Shown in pieces: positions 45,501-53,525 of a DNA stretch of 64,000 nucleotides. The translations under genes were made by a program, and so were the position numbers. The first letter of the stretch is position 1; each line of letters opens with the position of its first letter. The notes below the pieces were generated by a model. It made no database searches. It saw only the letters and a list, made by a program, of their open reading frames with translations, and was not told where the DNA came from. The stretch spans positions 62,001 through 126,000 of the forward strand of contig CAXXMY010000005.1 in NCBI GenBank assembly GCA_963663635.2, written 5' to 3'. This DNA comes from Poriferisodalis sp963663635. Its GTDB lineage: Bacteria > Actinomycetota > Acidimicrobiia > Acidimicrobiales > Poriferisodalaceae.

Positions 45501-47764
45501 GCCTCTTCGACAGTGCTGACGCGCAATGACGAAGGAAACACGCTCACCCGGTTCTCTTCGCGGGTCAGCAACTCCGCTTCTTCGAGCCACGCCACTGCTG
45601 TTCGCACCCGTGTGTCATCTGTCGCTGAATCGCGGGTGAAGTCGTCCGCTTCATCCTCGGTGAGGATCTCACCGGACGTGGCCACGACCTCACCGGTTCG
45701 TCCGCTTCGGCGGTCGAGGGCGCGCAGCGAGCGCAGCACCCCGTGGATCTCGCGTCGAGTGAGACGCGACCTCGCCGACAACCCGAATTGGCGCTCCACG
45801 TCAACCTCGGTGTAGAGCAGCACACAGTGCGCCTGCTGCTGGTCCCGGCCGGCCCGGCCTGCTTCTTGCAGGTAGTTCTCCAGTGAGGACGGGATATCGG
45901 CGTGGATGACCAGTCGTACGTCGGGCTTGTCGATCCCCATCCCGAACGCATTGGTGGCGACGATGACCCGAAGCTCGCCGTCGATGAAGCGCTTTTGGAT
46001 GGTCTTCTTCTCTTCGGGTTGCAAGCCGGCGTGGAAGCGGTCAGCGTCGATTCCTTGCGCCCCGAGGAATTCGGCGACCTCGCTGGTGCGCCTGCGGGTC
46101 GCGCAGTACACGATCGCCCCTCCCCGCAGGTGCTGCGGCAGATGGTGCTCCAGGGTCATCTTGATGTCGTGAAGCTTCATCGCAGTTGTCGTCGGCGACA
46201 CAACAAAGTTCAGGTTGGTCCTGCGGCTTCCGCCGTCGAACAAGCGCATTTCGATGCCGAGGTGTCTGCCGAAGTACTCGCAGATTTCGGTCTTGACCTC
46301 CGGTTTGGCAGTTGCGGTCAGGCACAGCACCGGCGGCGCCCGCTCACTGTCGGACTTTTCGCGGATGAAACGCCCCACATAGCGGTAATCGGGGCGGAAG
46401 TCGTGCCCCCATTTCGACAGGCAATGGGCTTCATCGAGCACCCAGGCACCGATTTCGCGTTGCGCCATGACGCTGCGCACCGATGGGCTGCGCAGCTGCT
46501 CGGGGGAGATCAACACAATCGCTGCATCACCCAGCCGGACCTTGTTGAGCGCGTCGGCGCGCTCGGGCAGTGACATCAACCCGTTGACGGATACGCACGA
46601 GGTGATGCCCTGCTTCTCGAGACCGGCCACTTGGTCCGCCATGAGCGCCACGAGCGGCGAGATCACCACCGTCAGGGCACCCGTTTTGTCGTAACGGGAC
46701 AGCGCCGGCAACTGGTAGCACAGCGACTTGCCTGCACCGGTAGGCAGTATCGCCAGCGCATCTTGGCCCGCCATCGCTGTCTCGACGATCCGCTGCTGCA
46801 ATGACTGATCGGACTCCGGGTCAGCGGGCTCCTCTCGGAACGAATCGAAGCCGAACCACCGCTTGAGTTCCTGCACAGAGTTGTGGCGAGCGCGACACCA
46901 TGCGCAGCGCTCGTCGTTGCATGCGTTGTCGCGCAGGCTCCGAACGAACCGACCGGCGCCCGGGAACTGGTGGCGCACCCACGGCGGCATCACGGAGGTT
47001 CCTCCCGACACCGAGATCCACGCCATCGCGAACGCAAGAACCCAGCCGTGCTCAGGGGCATCAGCGATCGCCCGTCGAAGCTGTGTCTGGCATGCGTGGT
47101 CGTCGAGGCAGCCGCTGATCGCCTCTCGCGCCTGGGACACGCTGGGGCTCTGCGAGCCTCGCAACGCAGCGAAGAACAGGTCGAAGCCAGCCGATTGGGG
47201 GTCTCTGGTGGTCAGCCAGTGCCAAGCCGCCAGCGTTTCCGGCGGCACTTCGTGCAACGCCTCACGCTGGTCGGAGAACAACTGCAACGCCAACCGTGCG
47301 TCGAGGTATGGATCGTTGCGTTCGCTGCGCGTCAGCGGAGCGTCCTTGTAGTGCTTGACGAGACGGTGGTAGGGGTTCCGAGGAAACGCCAGCGGATTGA
47401 TCCACAGCGTGTCCACGGCGGGCAACTGCAACAAGCGCAGTCCAGGATCTGCTGTCCGCAGGATCGGCAGATCAAATTTGATCAGATTGTGGCCGAGGAC
47501 AAACTCGGCGCCTTCGGCCAGAGCGTCTAGACCCCGAAGTGCCTGATCGGCAGAATCGACCCGCCTTTTCCCGACGACTTCGTCACCCTCGGTGACGACG
47601 ATGTTCGCATTGTCGAGCGCAGTCGATCTTGCATTCTTGGCCCACACGACACTCTGGCCGGTGTCGGCGCGCACACCCGCGAATGCGTAGATGCGGCCGC
47701 CATCGCCACCGACTTCGAGGTCTAACGCCAGGCAGCGTGACAGTTCATCTTCGGCGGTGGGCAT
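42560..47764 (-). CDS. Giant DEDD exonuclease / RecQ helicase / UvrD helicase fusion
   Basis: A 1734-residue protein. Residues 1-175 look like a DEDD 3'-5' exonuclease: LALDLEVGG (D15, E17), LGHNLIKFDLPIL and DPYLDARLALQLF. A linker has a CxxxxCxxC-like cluster (CNDERCAWCRARH, near 285). RecQ core: Walker A LPTGAGKSLCYQLPA near 337, DEAHCLSKWGHDFRPDYR near 442, FGMGIDKPDVR and QEAGRAGRDQ near 650. Winged-helix segments follow to about 1090. UvrD/Rep core: Walker A LAGPGSGKTRVLVHRIAYLI near 1130, DEYQDIGDDEYRL near 1262, VGDDDQNIYSFNG, TAHRAKGLEFDHVAVLDGG near 1545 and YYVAMTRAKQTL. Two superfamily helicases of opposite class (SF2 and SF1) plus a nuclease in one chain suit break processing or anti-phage action; the role is inferred. 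No frameshift interrupts the 5.2 kb. Confidence 0.88.
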   Translation of the reverse strand: MPTAEDELSRCLALDLEVGGDGGRIYAFAGVRADTGQSVVWAKNARSTALDNANIVVTEGDEVVGKRRVDSADQALRGLDALAEGAEFVLGHNLIKFDLPILRTADPGLRLLQLPAVDTLWINPLAFPRNPYHRLVKHYKDAPLTRSERNDPYLDARLALQLFSDQREALHEVPPETLAAWHWLTTRDPQSAGFDLFFAALRGSQSPSVSQAREAISGCLDDHACQTQLRRAIADAPEHGWVLAFAMAWISVSGGTSVMPPWVRHQFPGAGRFVRSLRDNACNDERCAWCRARHNSVQELKRWFGFDSFREEPADPESDQSLQQRIVETAMAGQDALAILPTGAGKSLCYQLPALSRYDKTGALTVVISPLVALMADQVAGLEKQGITSCVSVNGLMSLPERADALNKVRLGDAAIVLISPEQLRSPSVRSVMAQREIGAWVLDEAHCLSKWGHDFRPDYRYVGRFIREKSDSERAPPVLCLTATAKPEVKTEICEYFGRHLGIEMRLFDGGSRRTNLNFVVSPTTTAMKLHDIKMTLEHHLPQHLRGGAIVYCATRRRTSEVAEFLGAQGIDADRFHAGLQPEEKKTIQKRFIDGELRVIVATNAFGMGIDKPDVRLVIHADIPSSLENYLQEAGRAGRDQQQAHCVLLYTEVDVERQFGLSARSRLTRREIHGVLRSLRALDRRSGRTGEVVATSGEILTEDEADDFTRDSATDDTRVRTAVAWLEEAELLTREENRVSVFPSSLRVSTVEEARTRLGGGDINEGQRIALLAIVKALIDADPDDGISTDALMGVAGLNSDKLRAALHDLERRGLATNDTAVTAFVHVGVRRPSHSRLTEASGMEETLIGLMQESAPDLSLGGSAPLNLRVAAQELHDAGFADARPEYIVRTLGGIAQDGRGDGGGRGSVTVRKHGVESVWVTLKREWSSLESIAQRRRGAAGVLLKHLLSKLPPGSRGNDLLVSTTLGDLQKAVDEAIESDPTLRAGTKDVRRLMERALMWLHEQEVVRLNRGLTVFRPAMTISLEPGTRGFRRTDFTELDDHYGRTVRQIHVMAEFAEQGLTKVADALRLSLDYFELGEDEFVRRWLPRRRSEIDRPTTAASWKSIVGNLSSAQRAIVASDRETTNVLVLAGPGSGKTRVLVHRIAYLIRVKRQNPRGILALAYNRHAAADVRRRLRELIGDDANGVMVLTCHSLAMRLVGASFSGTASQTSDSKFEEKLNEVMAKAIALLQGDELEPEEAEESRTRLLAGFRWILVDEYQDIGDDEYRLISALAGRTASDADTRLTLFAVGDDDQNIYSFNGTSPEFIRRFGQDYDAKTEYLIDNYRSSGHIIDAANAVIAPATSRMKAKHTISSDRARRGDPAGGVWSELDQVAAGRVQVLPSGNSWISQAQAVMAELDRLCGLARDWDWSRCAVIAREWSQLEPVRSICIRDDIPVQVANENEMSLWHLRETQALRHEIEQHGTALVRNGDLTAWLDRQPSGPWAELLSQAIEEHDIETGGAEMPAVSVIEWLAEWCRDTRRRQRGLLLLTAHRAKGLEFDHVAVLDGGWDRRGRDEDADAPRRLYYVAMTRAKQTLTLSRLGSAHPFGGPLQGSDSVLWRRPVRLPPATAELGRSYRSLTLRDVYLSFPGRKPAGDRMHRSIAALSPGDPLQIRHRNDRWEILDLRGVVVGVLAGSFEVPNGMRFVEASVSAIATWGKNQSDPQYTSELKCDQWEVVIPDLVFEPGG

Positions 47765-47864
47765 GACTAGGACATCATTCCCGTCGGTCCTCGATCACTG
47801 CGGAGCTGACGATCGAGGTCTTGGAAGAGTTCGATGGCCGCCCGAACCTCGAGACGTTCGGCGG

Positions 47865-48098
47865 TCACCCTCGCTGGGGCTCAGATTCCGCGACTCTCTG
47901 GTGCACCCGCGTCCGCGCCCGTTCCACGAGATGCGGAGGCGCCTCGTCGAGGTCCGTGACGATGCTCGCTTCGAACAAGGCGTGGCGCTCGGCCGGGTTG
48001 AGCTTCTCAAGCGCAGCTGCCGTCACGATGTCGTCGGATACATGCCGATCATAGGGCCAGCCTGATCGGGTCAAGCGGCTGATGTTTCGGCAACCCAC
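47865..48098 (-). CDS. Small hypothetical protein
   Basis: A 77-codon minus-strand frame whose centre reads DDIVTAAALEKLNPAERHALFEASIVTDLDEAPPHLVERARTRVHQRV, acidic and helical. There is no recognised family and no strong ribosome-binding site. It is possibly a small partner encoded between the chagasin-like and helicase genes. Confidence 0.25.
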   Translation of the reverse strand: MGCRNISRLTRSGWPYDRHVSDDIVTAAALEKLNPAERHALFEASIVTDLDEAPPHLVERARTRVHQRVAESEPQRG

Positions 48099-48105
48099 TG
48101 CTACG

Positions 48106-48981
48106 TCAACGGCGCGTACGTGAGCTTTCTGGTGGCCGCGCTTCGACGGCAGCCGTGATTCGGTATTCGTCGACCGGATCGGCGTCGCCGTACTCGTTGC
48201 GCAGCACTAGCCGGAGTTGCGTCTTGCCAGGTTCTCGCAGCTGAATGCCGAATACACGGCGGCCCATTGCGCCCGCGACGATCTTCTCGTTGCGAACGTG
48301 TTGCACGGCATCCCGCGACTCGGAGGCACCAAGTCTCGCGAGGCGCCGACTTTGGTTCAGCCACCGCCTGGTTCGCCGAGTCTGGGGGTAGGTCGTCGGC
48401 GAACGGGGGAGGCGGCAGTGTCGCGGAACGTCTTGGACTCGGACCGATGTTTGCGATCGACCATCTGTAGCCGGTACTGCGGTCTTCGGGCAACGAAATA
48501 ATGATCTCGTCATCGGTCCGGACATTGAGCTCCCGTTGGCCGTGCCAAGCCATATCGACTGGCCAAGCGATGTCGCATTGCGGCGCGACAGGATGCTGTG
48601 GACGAGCGGGGGCGGCATCAGCAGCGCCCCAGCGAATACCTGCGCGAGCGTCTCCCGCTCGATGTCGGTGCGCCCAAGCACATCCGATTCGGTATCGAGT
48701 GCGGCATCGTGGCCGCCGTCGAGACGCCAGTGACCGAGTTCGTGCGCCGCGGTGTACCGCTGAATTGGCGTCGAACGTTCGGTGGTGATCAGGATGCCGC
48801 CCGCACCCTCTGGCAGGTATGCCCCCAGGAGCCCGTCGAGCGGGAAGAAAGCGAGCCACAAACCGAGGCTCTCGACCAGGCCGAACACATCCACTTGGCG
48901 CGTCTGGTCCACGCCCGCCTCGATCAAGAGCCGGCTCGCTGAGCTTGCAGCCGTGAGGCGTCGTGTGTGTCCGGAGGCCAC
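48106..48981 (-). pseudogene. ImmA/IrrE metallopeptidase fused to a chagasin-like (I42) domain, frameshifted
   Basis: The first 140 codons form an ImmA/IrrE peptidase: LLIEAGVDQTRQVDVFGLVESLG, GAGGILITTERSTPIQRYTAAHELGHWRLDGGHDAA (HExxH with downstream acid), ERETLAQVFAGALLMPP. About 48570 the frame shifts and a chagasin-type inhibitor domain appears in the next frame (VRTDDEIIISLPEDRSTGYRWSIANIG, with the TGYRW loop). It returns to the first frame near 48270 for GRRVFGIQLREPGKTQLRLVLRNEYGDADPVDEYRITAAVEA, the domain's final strands. Two compensating indels would restore a single protein. It starts 3 bp after the XRE stop. Confidence 0.65.
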
Positions 48982-48984
48982 GAG

Positions 48985-49362
48985 CTACTCCGTTCGCTCA
49001 GCTCGGGCGGCCCCGGGTCGTCCCGCCCCGGCGAGGAACTCGGCGAAGCGCAAGACCTGCTCTTTGTCTTGATCCGACAGCGCCGCGGTCGCTCGATACA
49101 GGGGCGTATCCATGTCGACCTCACCGCCTTCTTCTCCGAGCAGCCACGCCACGGGTCGGCGATACAGACGGCCGAGACGTCTGAGCTCGAGCGACGCGAC
49201 GCGACGCTTCCCGGACTCGATCGCCGACACGCTCGCTCTGGGGATGTCCAGCGCAGCTGCAACATCCTCTTGCAGAAGACCGACGTACTCGCGTGCACCT
49301 CTTAGTCGTTGCGCGAGCGCCATTTCTTCGCTCGCATCGGATTCGGGCGCATCAGTGCTCAT
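48985..49362 (-). CDS. XRE-family regulator of ImmA module
   Basis: A 125-residue protein with an XRE helix-turn-helix (LAQRLRGAREYVGLLQEDVAAALDIPRASVSAIESGKRRVASLELRRLGRLYRRPVAWLLG) and a short acidic tail with YRATAALSDQDKEQVLRFAEFL. It lies 3 bp upstream of the ImmA/IrrE gene, the classic repressor/protease pairing in which ImmA cleaves the repressor. A 29-bp piece of its 5' coding region (49301-49329) is duplicated at 49693-49721. Confidence 0.8.
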   Translation of the reverse strand: MSTDAPESDASEEMALAQRLRGAREYVGLLQEDVAAALDIPRASVSAIESGKRRVASLELRRLGRLYRRPVAWLLGEEGGEVDMDTPLYRATAALSDQDKEQVLRFAEFLAGAGRPGAARAERTE

Positions 49363-49721
49363 GATTCGTCCTCTCGTTGAATTGCCACTTCAGGATCTTC
49401 TTGTCCCGCCCCTGCGACGGCCACTGCGATTGCCGCAGCCCAGCCGCTCTCATGGGTGGCAGAGACATGGAAATTCGAGATGCCAAGCCGTCGGGCTCGC
49501 TCGGCAGCCGAACCCCGCAACACGACGCTCGGAGCTTGCGAACCGGTCCGGACTGCGCGATGATGCAGACACAAAAAGTGCCTCCTGTTTTTGAGACGAA
49601 CGTGACGGAATACATCACAATCGTCGCAGATCAGGAGGCCTTTTTCGCGGACGCGGCAACCCCCACACACCCACCACACCGGTGGATTCAGGCTTAGTCG
49701 TTGCGCGAGCGCCATTTCTTC
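49301..49721. repeat. 29-bp direct repeat around the XRE 5' end
   Basis: CTTAGTCGTTGCGCGAGCGC followed by CATTTCTTC is identical at 49301-49329 (codons EEMALAQRLR of the XRE gene, minus strand) and 49693-49721. The 363 bp between hold only unclear frames. It looks like a partial tandem duplication of the XRE start followed by decay. Confidence 0.7.
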
Positions 49722-49747
49722 CTTCTCGGGACGGATACGACATCAAC

Positions 49748-49825
49748 CGCACTCTCAACGTGATGCTGAGGTGGGGAGATGCTTCCCGTATCGCACTCTC
49801 AACGTGATGCTGAGGTGGGGAGATG
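49748..49825. repeat. Two 34-bp direct repeats 44 bp apart
   Basis: The unit begins CGCACTCTCAACGTGATGCT and ends GAGGTGGGGAGATG, identical at 49748-49781 and 49792-49825, with a 10-bp spacer. It contains CTCA and TGAG arms separated by 9 bp. A 10-bp spacer and two units are too few for a CRISPR array. Position upstream of the minus-strand XRE gene allows an operator pair. Confidence 0.7.
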
Positions 49826-49835
49826 TCATCGATGT

Positions 49836-49872
49836 CATATGACATGACATGACATGACATGACATGACATGA
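49836..49872. repeat. (ATGAC)n microsatellite
   Basis: About seven copies of the pentamer ATGAC follow directly after the 34-bp repeats. The copy number is a likely site of slippage and length variation. Confidence 0.85.
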
Positions 49873-49933
49873 ATGTTAGAGATTATCTGACACCAGCTGT
49901 CAAGCGGCTCGGTTCGATCGGGGCTACTCGGAC

Positions 49934-50989
49934 CTAACTCGCAGCGTCGAAGCAGGACGGGGCCCGTGCGGACAACGGCAAGCCCCACTTGGGCGGGTAG
50001 CCCAGCGTCAAGGGCCGATGGTCGACCCGATACACCTGCTTGATGCGGCCCGGCCCGCCCGATGAGTGTTCGGGATGCGCAACCCGGGCGTATTTATCGA
50101 CCTCGCAGAACAGGTTCTGGCAGTCGATGAGCTGAAGAGGACGACCCCACAGGTCCTGAAACGGAGTCGGCATCGGGGTCGTCTCAAAGAAGCCAGCCGC
50201 CGAGTCCGCCATCGCCGCGATCACACCGGCCGCGTCGAGGCCGTCGGTGTCCGCGAAGCACTTGCGGATGCCGCGAACAGCTCCTGGGCCGGCGACGACA
50301 AATTCCATCTCGTCGAAGTCGAAGTGCGGCGAGTAGTTCAGGTCGATGGCGTATTGGAACGCCAGGAACGGACCGAACGACGGCACCTCGCGGAGCTGCT
50401 CGTACAGGGATCTCAGCGAACGGGCTTGCTCCAGGCCAGCTAGCACACCCGTCCGCAGCAGCATCTCGACAAGCGAGAGGTGATTGCGGTGCTTGCGACC
50501 CGCCCCCAGCTGTGGATTCGGCATGATGTACGCCGCCGAGTACACGCGTCGACCCCGGTCGAGCTGCTCGTCCAACGCCCCCGCGTACCCCTTGGCGCTA
50601 AAGCCGGCCGCTGTCGGCTGCCCGACGCGGTCGACCAGGTGCTCCCAAGTGTCGATCCGGTTGAAGATCTTGAACAGCAGTACCCGCAGGATCGTGTCGA
50701 GTGCGTCTCGGTCCTGGTCGTAGATCACATGATGGAGCAGGTACTGGCTCACTCGATCCGACGCGCGATACGCATTAGTGAATCTGTGCCGGGCGAGGAC
50801 AGGGTCTTCCGTCCACGGGCCAGGCTCGCCGGACGCCTTGCGAAAGAACATCGCCTGCCGCTCGGCCGCCAGCCGCCAGTACGACCAGAAAACCTCGGTA
50901 ACCCGCACCCGCCGTCCAGCGAGTCGGATCACGCAGTTCCCCTCGAACGGAAGTTGGCCTTGCTCATGCGCACGGCAGGCGAGAGACAC
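49934..50989 (-). CDS. DNA-base hypermodification-type protein (5-hmdU kinase / thymine pyrophosphorylase-like)
   Basis: A 351-residue protein similar to proteins annotated as nucleotide kinase domain or putative DNA base hypermodification proteins, known from phages that derivatise thymine. Conserved stretches are FWSYWRLAAERQAMFFRK, DPVLARHRFTNAYRASDRVSQYLLHHVIYD, LFKIFNRIDTWE, YSAAYIMPNPQ, FLAFQYAIDLNYSPHFDFDEMEFVVAGPGA and GRPLQLIDCQNLFCEVDKYARVAHPE. Methionine 50989 and GTG near 50932 are both possible starts. It is a single gene without phage neighbours. It may be phage-derived or defence-linked; the substrate is not known. Confidence 0.65.
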   Translation of the reverse strand: MSLACRAHEQGQLPFEGNCVIRLAGRRVRVTEVFWSYWRLAAERQAMFFRKASGEPGPWTEDPVLARHRFTNAYRASDRVSQYLLHHVIYDQDRDALDTILRVLLFKIFNRIDTWEHLVDRVGQPTAAGFSAKGYAGALDEQLDRGRRVYSAAYIMPNPQLGAGRKHRNHLSLVEMLLRTGVLAGLEQARSLRSLYEQLREVPSFGPFLAFQYAIDLNYSPHFDFDEMEFVVAGPGAVRGIRKCFADTDGLDAAGVIAAMADSAAGFFETTPMPTPFQDLWGRPLQLIDCQNLFCEVDKYARVAHPEHSSGGPGRIKQVYRVDHRPLTLGYPPKWGLPLSARAPSCFDAAS

Positions 50990-51047
50990 TGCGGCTCACA
51001 GTAGCCACAGCACGCTGCCGCCCAAAGGTCTGCGCATTTTCTCGTGA

Positions 51048-51209
51048 CTAGTGCTGTGTCCGCAAACGTTCGCGCTGCCGCCGGTGAGCCGTGTGCTGGC
51101 GTTTCGCGGTCCTTGCAGGCTGCGTCGGCTGGGAGCGAGGGTGCATGCGTGCGCACAGCACGATTGATGGCGCGACACGACCTGCTCGTGCGGTCTCGGC
51201 CATTGGGCA
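51048..51209 (+). mobile_element. Left-end fragment of a DUF222-HNH element
   Basis: The segment begins with CTAGTGCTGTGTCCGCAAAC (51048-51067), the inverse of the right ends at 24324 and 14173. It then runs parallel to 20520-20700 (GGTGAGCCGTGTGCTGGCGT, TTGCAGGCTGCGTCGGCTG and so on). It stops where an IS110-type element begins at about 51210. No DUF222 coding sequence remains. Confidence 0.7.
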
Positions 51210-52390
51210 GGTGAATCGCCCCGAGACGTTCCTATAGATGTCAAGTGCGGGTTGTGAGGGTGGCGAGATCGCCTCGCAGTGTGCGGTAGAGCTCTCGGGC
51301 GACGAAGCGTTTGAGGCAGCGGATGGCTTCTTTTTTGGTCTTGCCTTCGGCGAGGCGGCGGTCCATGTAGCTGCGGGTTCGTTCGCAGTAGCGGAGCCGG
51401 ACGATGACGACCATGTGCAGAGCACGGTTGGCGTCGCGGTTGCCTGCGAAGTTGAGCCGGTGACGCTGGGTGCGCCCGCTCGACGCGGGGACCGGCGCGG
51501 CTGCGCACAGATGAGCGAACGACGCTTCGGAGCCGAAGCGGTCGATGTTCTCGCCCGCGGCGACGAGCAGCGTCGCGGTGTGGTGAGTGCCGCATCCCAG
51601 GCGTGACAGGGTTGTGGGTGCTGCGGCGGCGACCAGCCGGTCGAGCCGGCGACCGAGCTCGTCGGCCTCGGCGCCGAGCTGGGCGACGCGGCGCCCGAGG
51701 CTGCGCAGCGCTGCTTTGGCGGCCTGGGCGGGATCGGCGAGACGGTCCGGATCGGGCCGCAACCGAGCGCACACGGCGGCCTTTCCCTCCAGGGTCCGGC
51801 GGGTGTCGAGCTGCTCACGCAACGCAGCCGGAGCAGTGACGAGCAGATCGCCGATCTGGCACAACGCGGCGGCGCGGGCCTTGACGGCGCTGTTACGGGC
51901 GACGCTGAGCTGACGGATCGCCTCGACGATGCCGGTGGTGTCCTTGGCGGCTGCGGTCGCTTCGCCCGAGAGCACCTTGCGCGCAGCGGCCTCGGCGTCG
52001 ATGGCGTCGTTCTTGCCGCGACGCGAGCGCAGATGCGGGTGCGGCTGGTTGACCTCGATCACCCGGCAGCCCCGCTCGACCAGCGACCGGGTCAGGGCCG
52101 CACCGAAGGACCCGGTCGACTCCACACCGACCGCGGCGATCGGGCCGAACGACGCGAGCCAGGCGTGGGCCGAGCGGTAGCCCGCACCCGTCGCCGGGAA
52201 CGACTCTGTGCCCAGTACCCGGCCCAAAGGGTCGAGCGCGGCGACGACATGGAAGTCGGTGTGGCAGTCAATCCCGCCGATCACCGCCTGTTGTGGATCT
52301 GGCATGCTGAAGTCCTTCATCTCGGAGCGGCTGTGCCGGGACGGGACGGACATAACAGTGATGAGGCATCTGTCAGCGCAGGTTCCTATG
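51210..52390 (-). mobile_element. IS110-type insertion sequence
   Basis: The transposase gene lies between a 3' end containing GACGTTCCTATAGATGTC and a 5' end containing TTCCTATGAGGTCACGTC. There are no terminal inverted repeats, as usual for IS110. Fragments of both ends occur separately at 19864-20046 and 18517-18534. It sits inside the DUF222-HNH fragment. Confidence 0.8.
51241..52305 (-). CDS. IS110 family transposase (DEDD)
   Basis: A 354-residue protein. The N-terminal DEDD domain shows VIGGIDCHTDFHVVAALD (first Asp), VGVESTGSFGAALTRSL (Glu) and RRGKNDAIDAEAAARKVL (two Asp). The C-terminal transposase_20 domain contains LGCGTHHTATLLVAAG, FAHLCAAAPVPASSGRTQRHRLNFAGNRDANRALHMVV with the conserved serine. 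The start MPDPQQAVIGG is chosen over upstream in-frame codons because family proteins begin there. It appears intact. Confidence 0.88.
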   Translation of the reverse strand: MPDPQQAVIGGIDCHTDFHVVAALDPLGRVLGTESFPATGAGYRSAHAWLASFGPIAAVGVESTGSFGAALTRSLVERGCRVIEVNQPHPHLRSRRGKNDAIDAEAAARKVLSGEATAAAKDTTGIVEAIRQLSVARNSAVKARAAALCQIGDLLVTAPAALREQLDTRRTLEGKAAVCARLRPDPDRLADPAQAAKAALRSLGRRVAQLGAEADELGRRLDRLVAAAAPTTLSRLGCGTHHTATLLVAAGENIDRFGSEASFAHLCAAAPVPASSGRTQRHRLNFAGNRDANRALHMVVIVRLRYCERTRSYMDRRLAEGKTKKEAIRCLKRFVARELYRTLRGDLATLTTRT

Positions 52391-52582
52391 AGGTCACGTC
52401 GCTCGTTCCGGACCGGCCGCAGCTGGCAAGTCCAAGGAGCGGGCCGGCGACATCGACGCGTCTCGGGCAAGGCACCCGCAAAACACGGGGCCGGTTTCGC
52501 GGCAAGTCAGACATCGACGGCCCGCTCCCCGCGCACATCTTCACTGTTTCGTGGAGGCTCTGTTCCTTGAGAGGATGGAGCT

Positions 52583-52876
52583 ATGCCAGGACATAGGAGA
52601 TATCCCGCCGAGCTGCGTGAGCGGGCCGTGCGGATGGTGCTCGAGCATGAGCGTGAGTACGGGTCGCAGTGGGAGGCGATCTGTTCGGTCGCTCACAAGC
52701 TGGGGCCAACACCGGAGACGGTGCGCAAGTGGGTGCGGCGGGCCGAGGTCGACGGCGGGGCGCGTGCTGGTGTGTCGACGCTGGAGCGTGCTCGGATCAA
52801 AGAGCTCGAGCGTGAGAATCGTGAGCTGCGCCGCGCGAACGAGATCGGCAAGGCGGCGTCGGCTTTTTTCGGGTAA
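52583..52876 (+). CDS. IS3-type orfA protein
   Basis: A 97-residue orfA protein: YPAELRERAVRMVLEHEREYGSQWEAICSVAHKLGPTPETVRKWVRRAEVD (helix-turn-helix), then ARIKELERENRELRRANEIGKAASAFF, a leucine-zipper-like end. Ribosome-binding sequence GAGAGGATGGAG precedes the ATG. It would join orfB by frameshifting. Confidence 0.85.
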   Translation: MPGHRRYPAELRERAVRMVLEHEREYGSQWEAICSVAHKLGPTPETVRKWVRRAEVDGGARAGVSTLERARIKELERENRELRRANEIGKAASAFFG

Positions 52877-52903
52877 GGGGCTCGACCGCCAGTCGGCGAG
52901 ATA

Positions 52904-53525
52904 GTGGCGTTCATCGACGCTCATAGGGACCGGTTCGGGGTCGAGCCGATCTGCGTTGTGCTTTGCGGGCACGGCGTCGGGATCGCCCCGTCCGCTTGTT
53001 ACGCGGCGAGGACCCGGCAGCCTTCAGCCCGGGCTGTGCGCGACGCTTTGTTGTGTGGGGTGATCGCCCGGGTGCACGCAGAGAACTATTCCGCGTACGG
53101 GGCGGCCAAGGTCTGGGACCACCTCAACAACGTCGAGGGCATCGGGGTGGCTCGCTGCACCACCGAGCGCCTGATGCGCCAGATGGGCCTTCAAGGTGTG
53201 CGCCGAGGCCGCCAGGCAGTGCGCACCACCATCGCCGACGCCGACGCCTGCCGGCCCGCCGACCTGGTGAAGCGGGACTTCGCTGCTTCGGCGCCGAACC
53301 GGCTGTGGCTCGCGGACCTCACCTACGTGCGCACCCACAGCGGCTGGGTATACGCAGCGTTCGTCATCGACGCCTACTCCCGGACGGTCATCGGCTGGCA
53401 GGCCTCGGTCTCGCTGCGAACGGGCCTGGCCCTCGACGCGCTCGAGATGGCGGTCTTCGCCCGGCGCCGCGCCGGCAAAGACCTCGCCGGACTCACACAT
53501 CACAGCGACATGGGAGCGCAGCTTA
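52904..53525 (+). pseudogene. IS3-type orfB transposase, 3'-truncated
   Basis: The frame starts at GTG 52904 (MAFIDAHRDRFGVEPICVVL). It has the HTH_21 region (YGAAKVWDHLNNVEGIGVARCTTERLMRQMGLQGVRRGR) and the catalytic domain with its first Asp in RLWLADLTYVRTHSGW and second Asp in THHSDMGAQ. The third catalytic residue (Glu) is lost at the IS30-type border 53526, so the enzyme is inactive. The open frame reads on into that element, which is an artefact. Confidence 0.85.

Larger units (their letters stand above)
52546..53525 (+). mobile_element. IS3-type element, right end removed by IS30-type insertion
   Basis: The left end near 52546 (TGTTTCGTGGAGGCTCTG) precedes orfA. The element carries orfA and most of orfB, then breaks at 53525 at the border of the next IS. 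The right end is not found after that IS, so flanking sequence was deleted. Confidence 0.7.

Noticed and set aside
49359..49715. Two overlapping minus-strand frames upstream of the XRE gene
   Set aside because: Neither has a recognisable domain, and one begins with a duplicated piece of the XRE gene, so they look like duplication debris.
49748..49872. Possible CRISPR array
   Set aside because: Only two 34-bp units with a 10-bp spacer and no cas gene nearby; the following ATGAC tract is a simple microsatellite.
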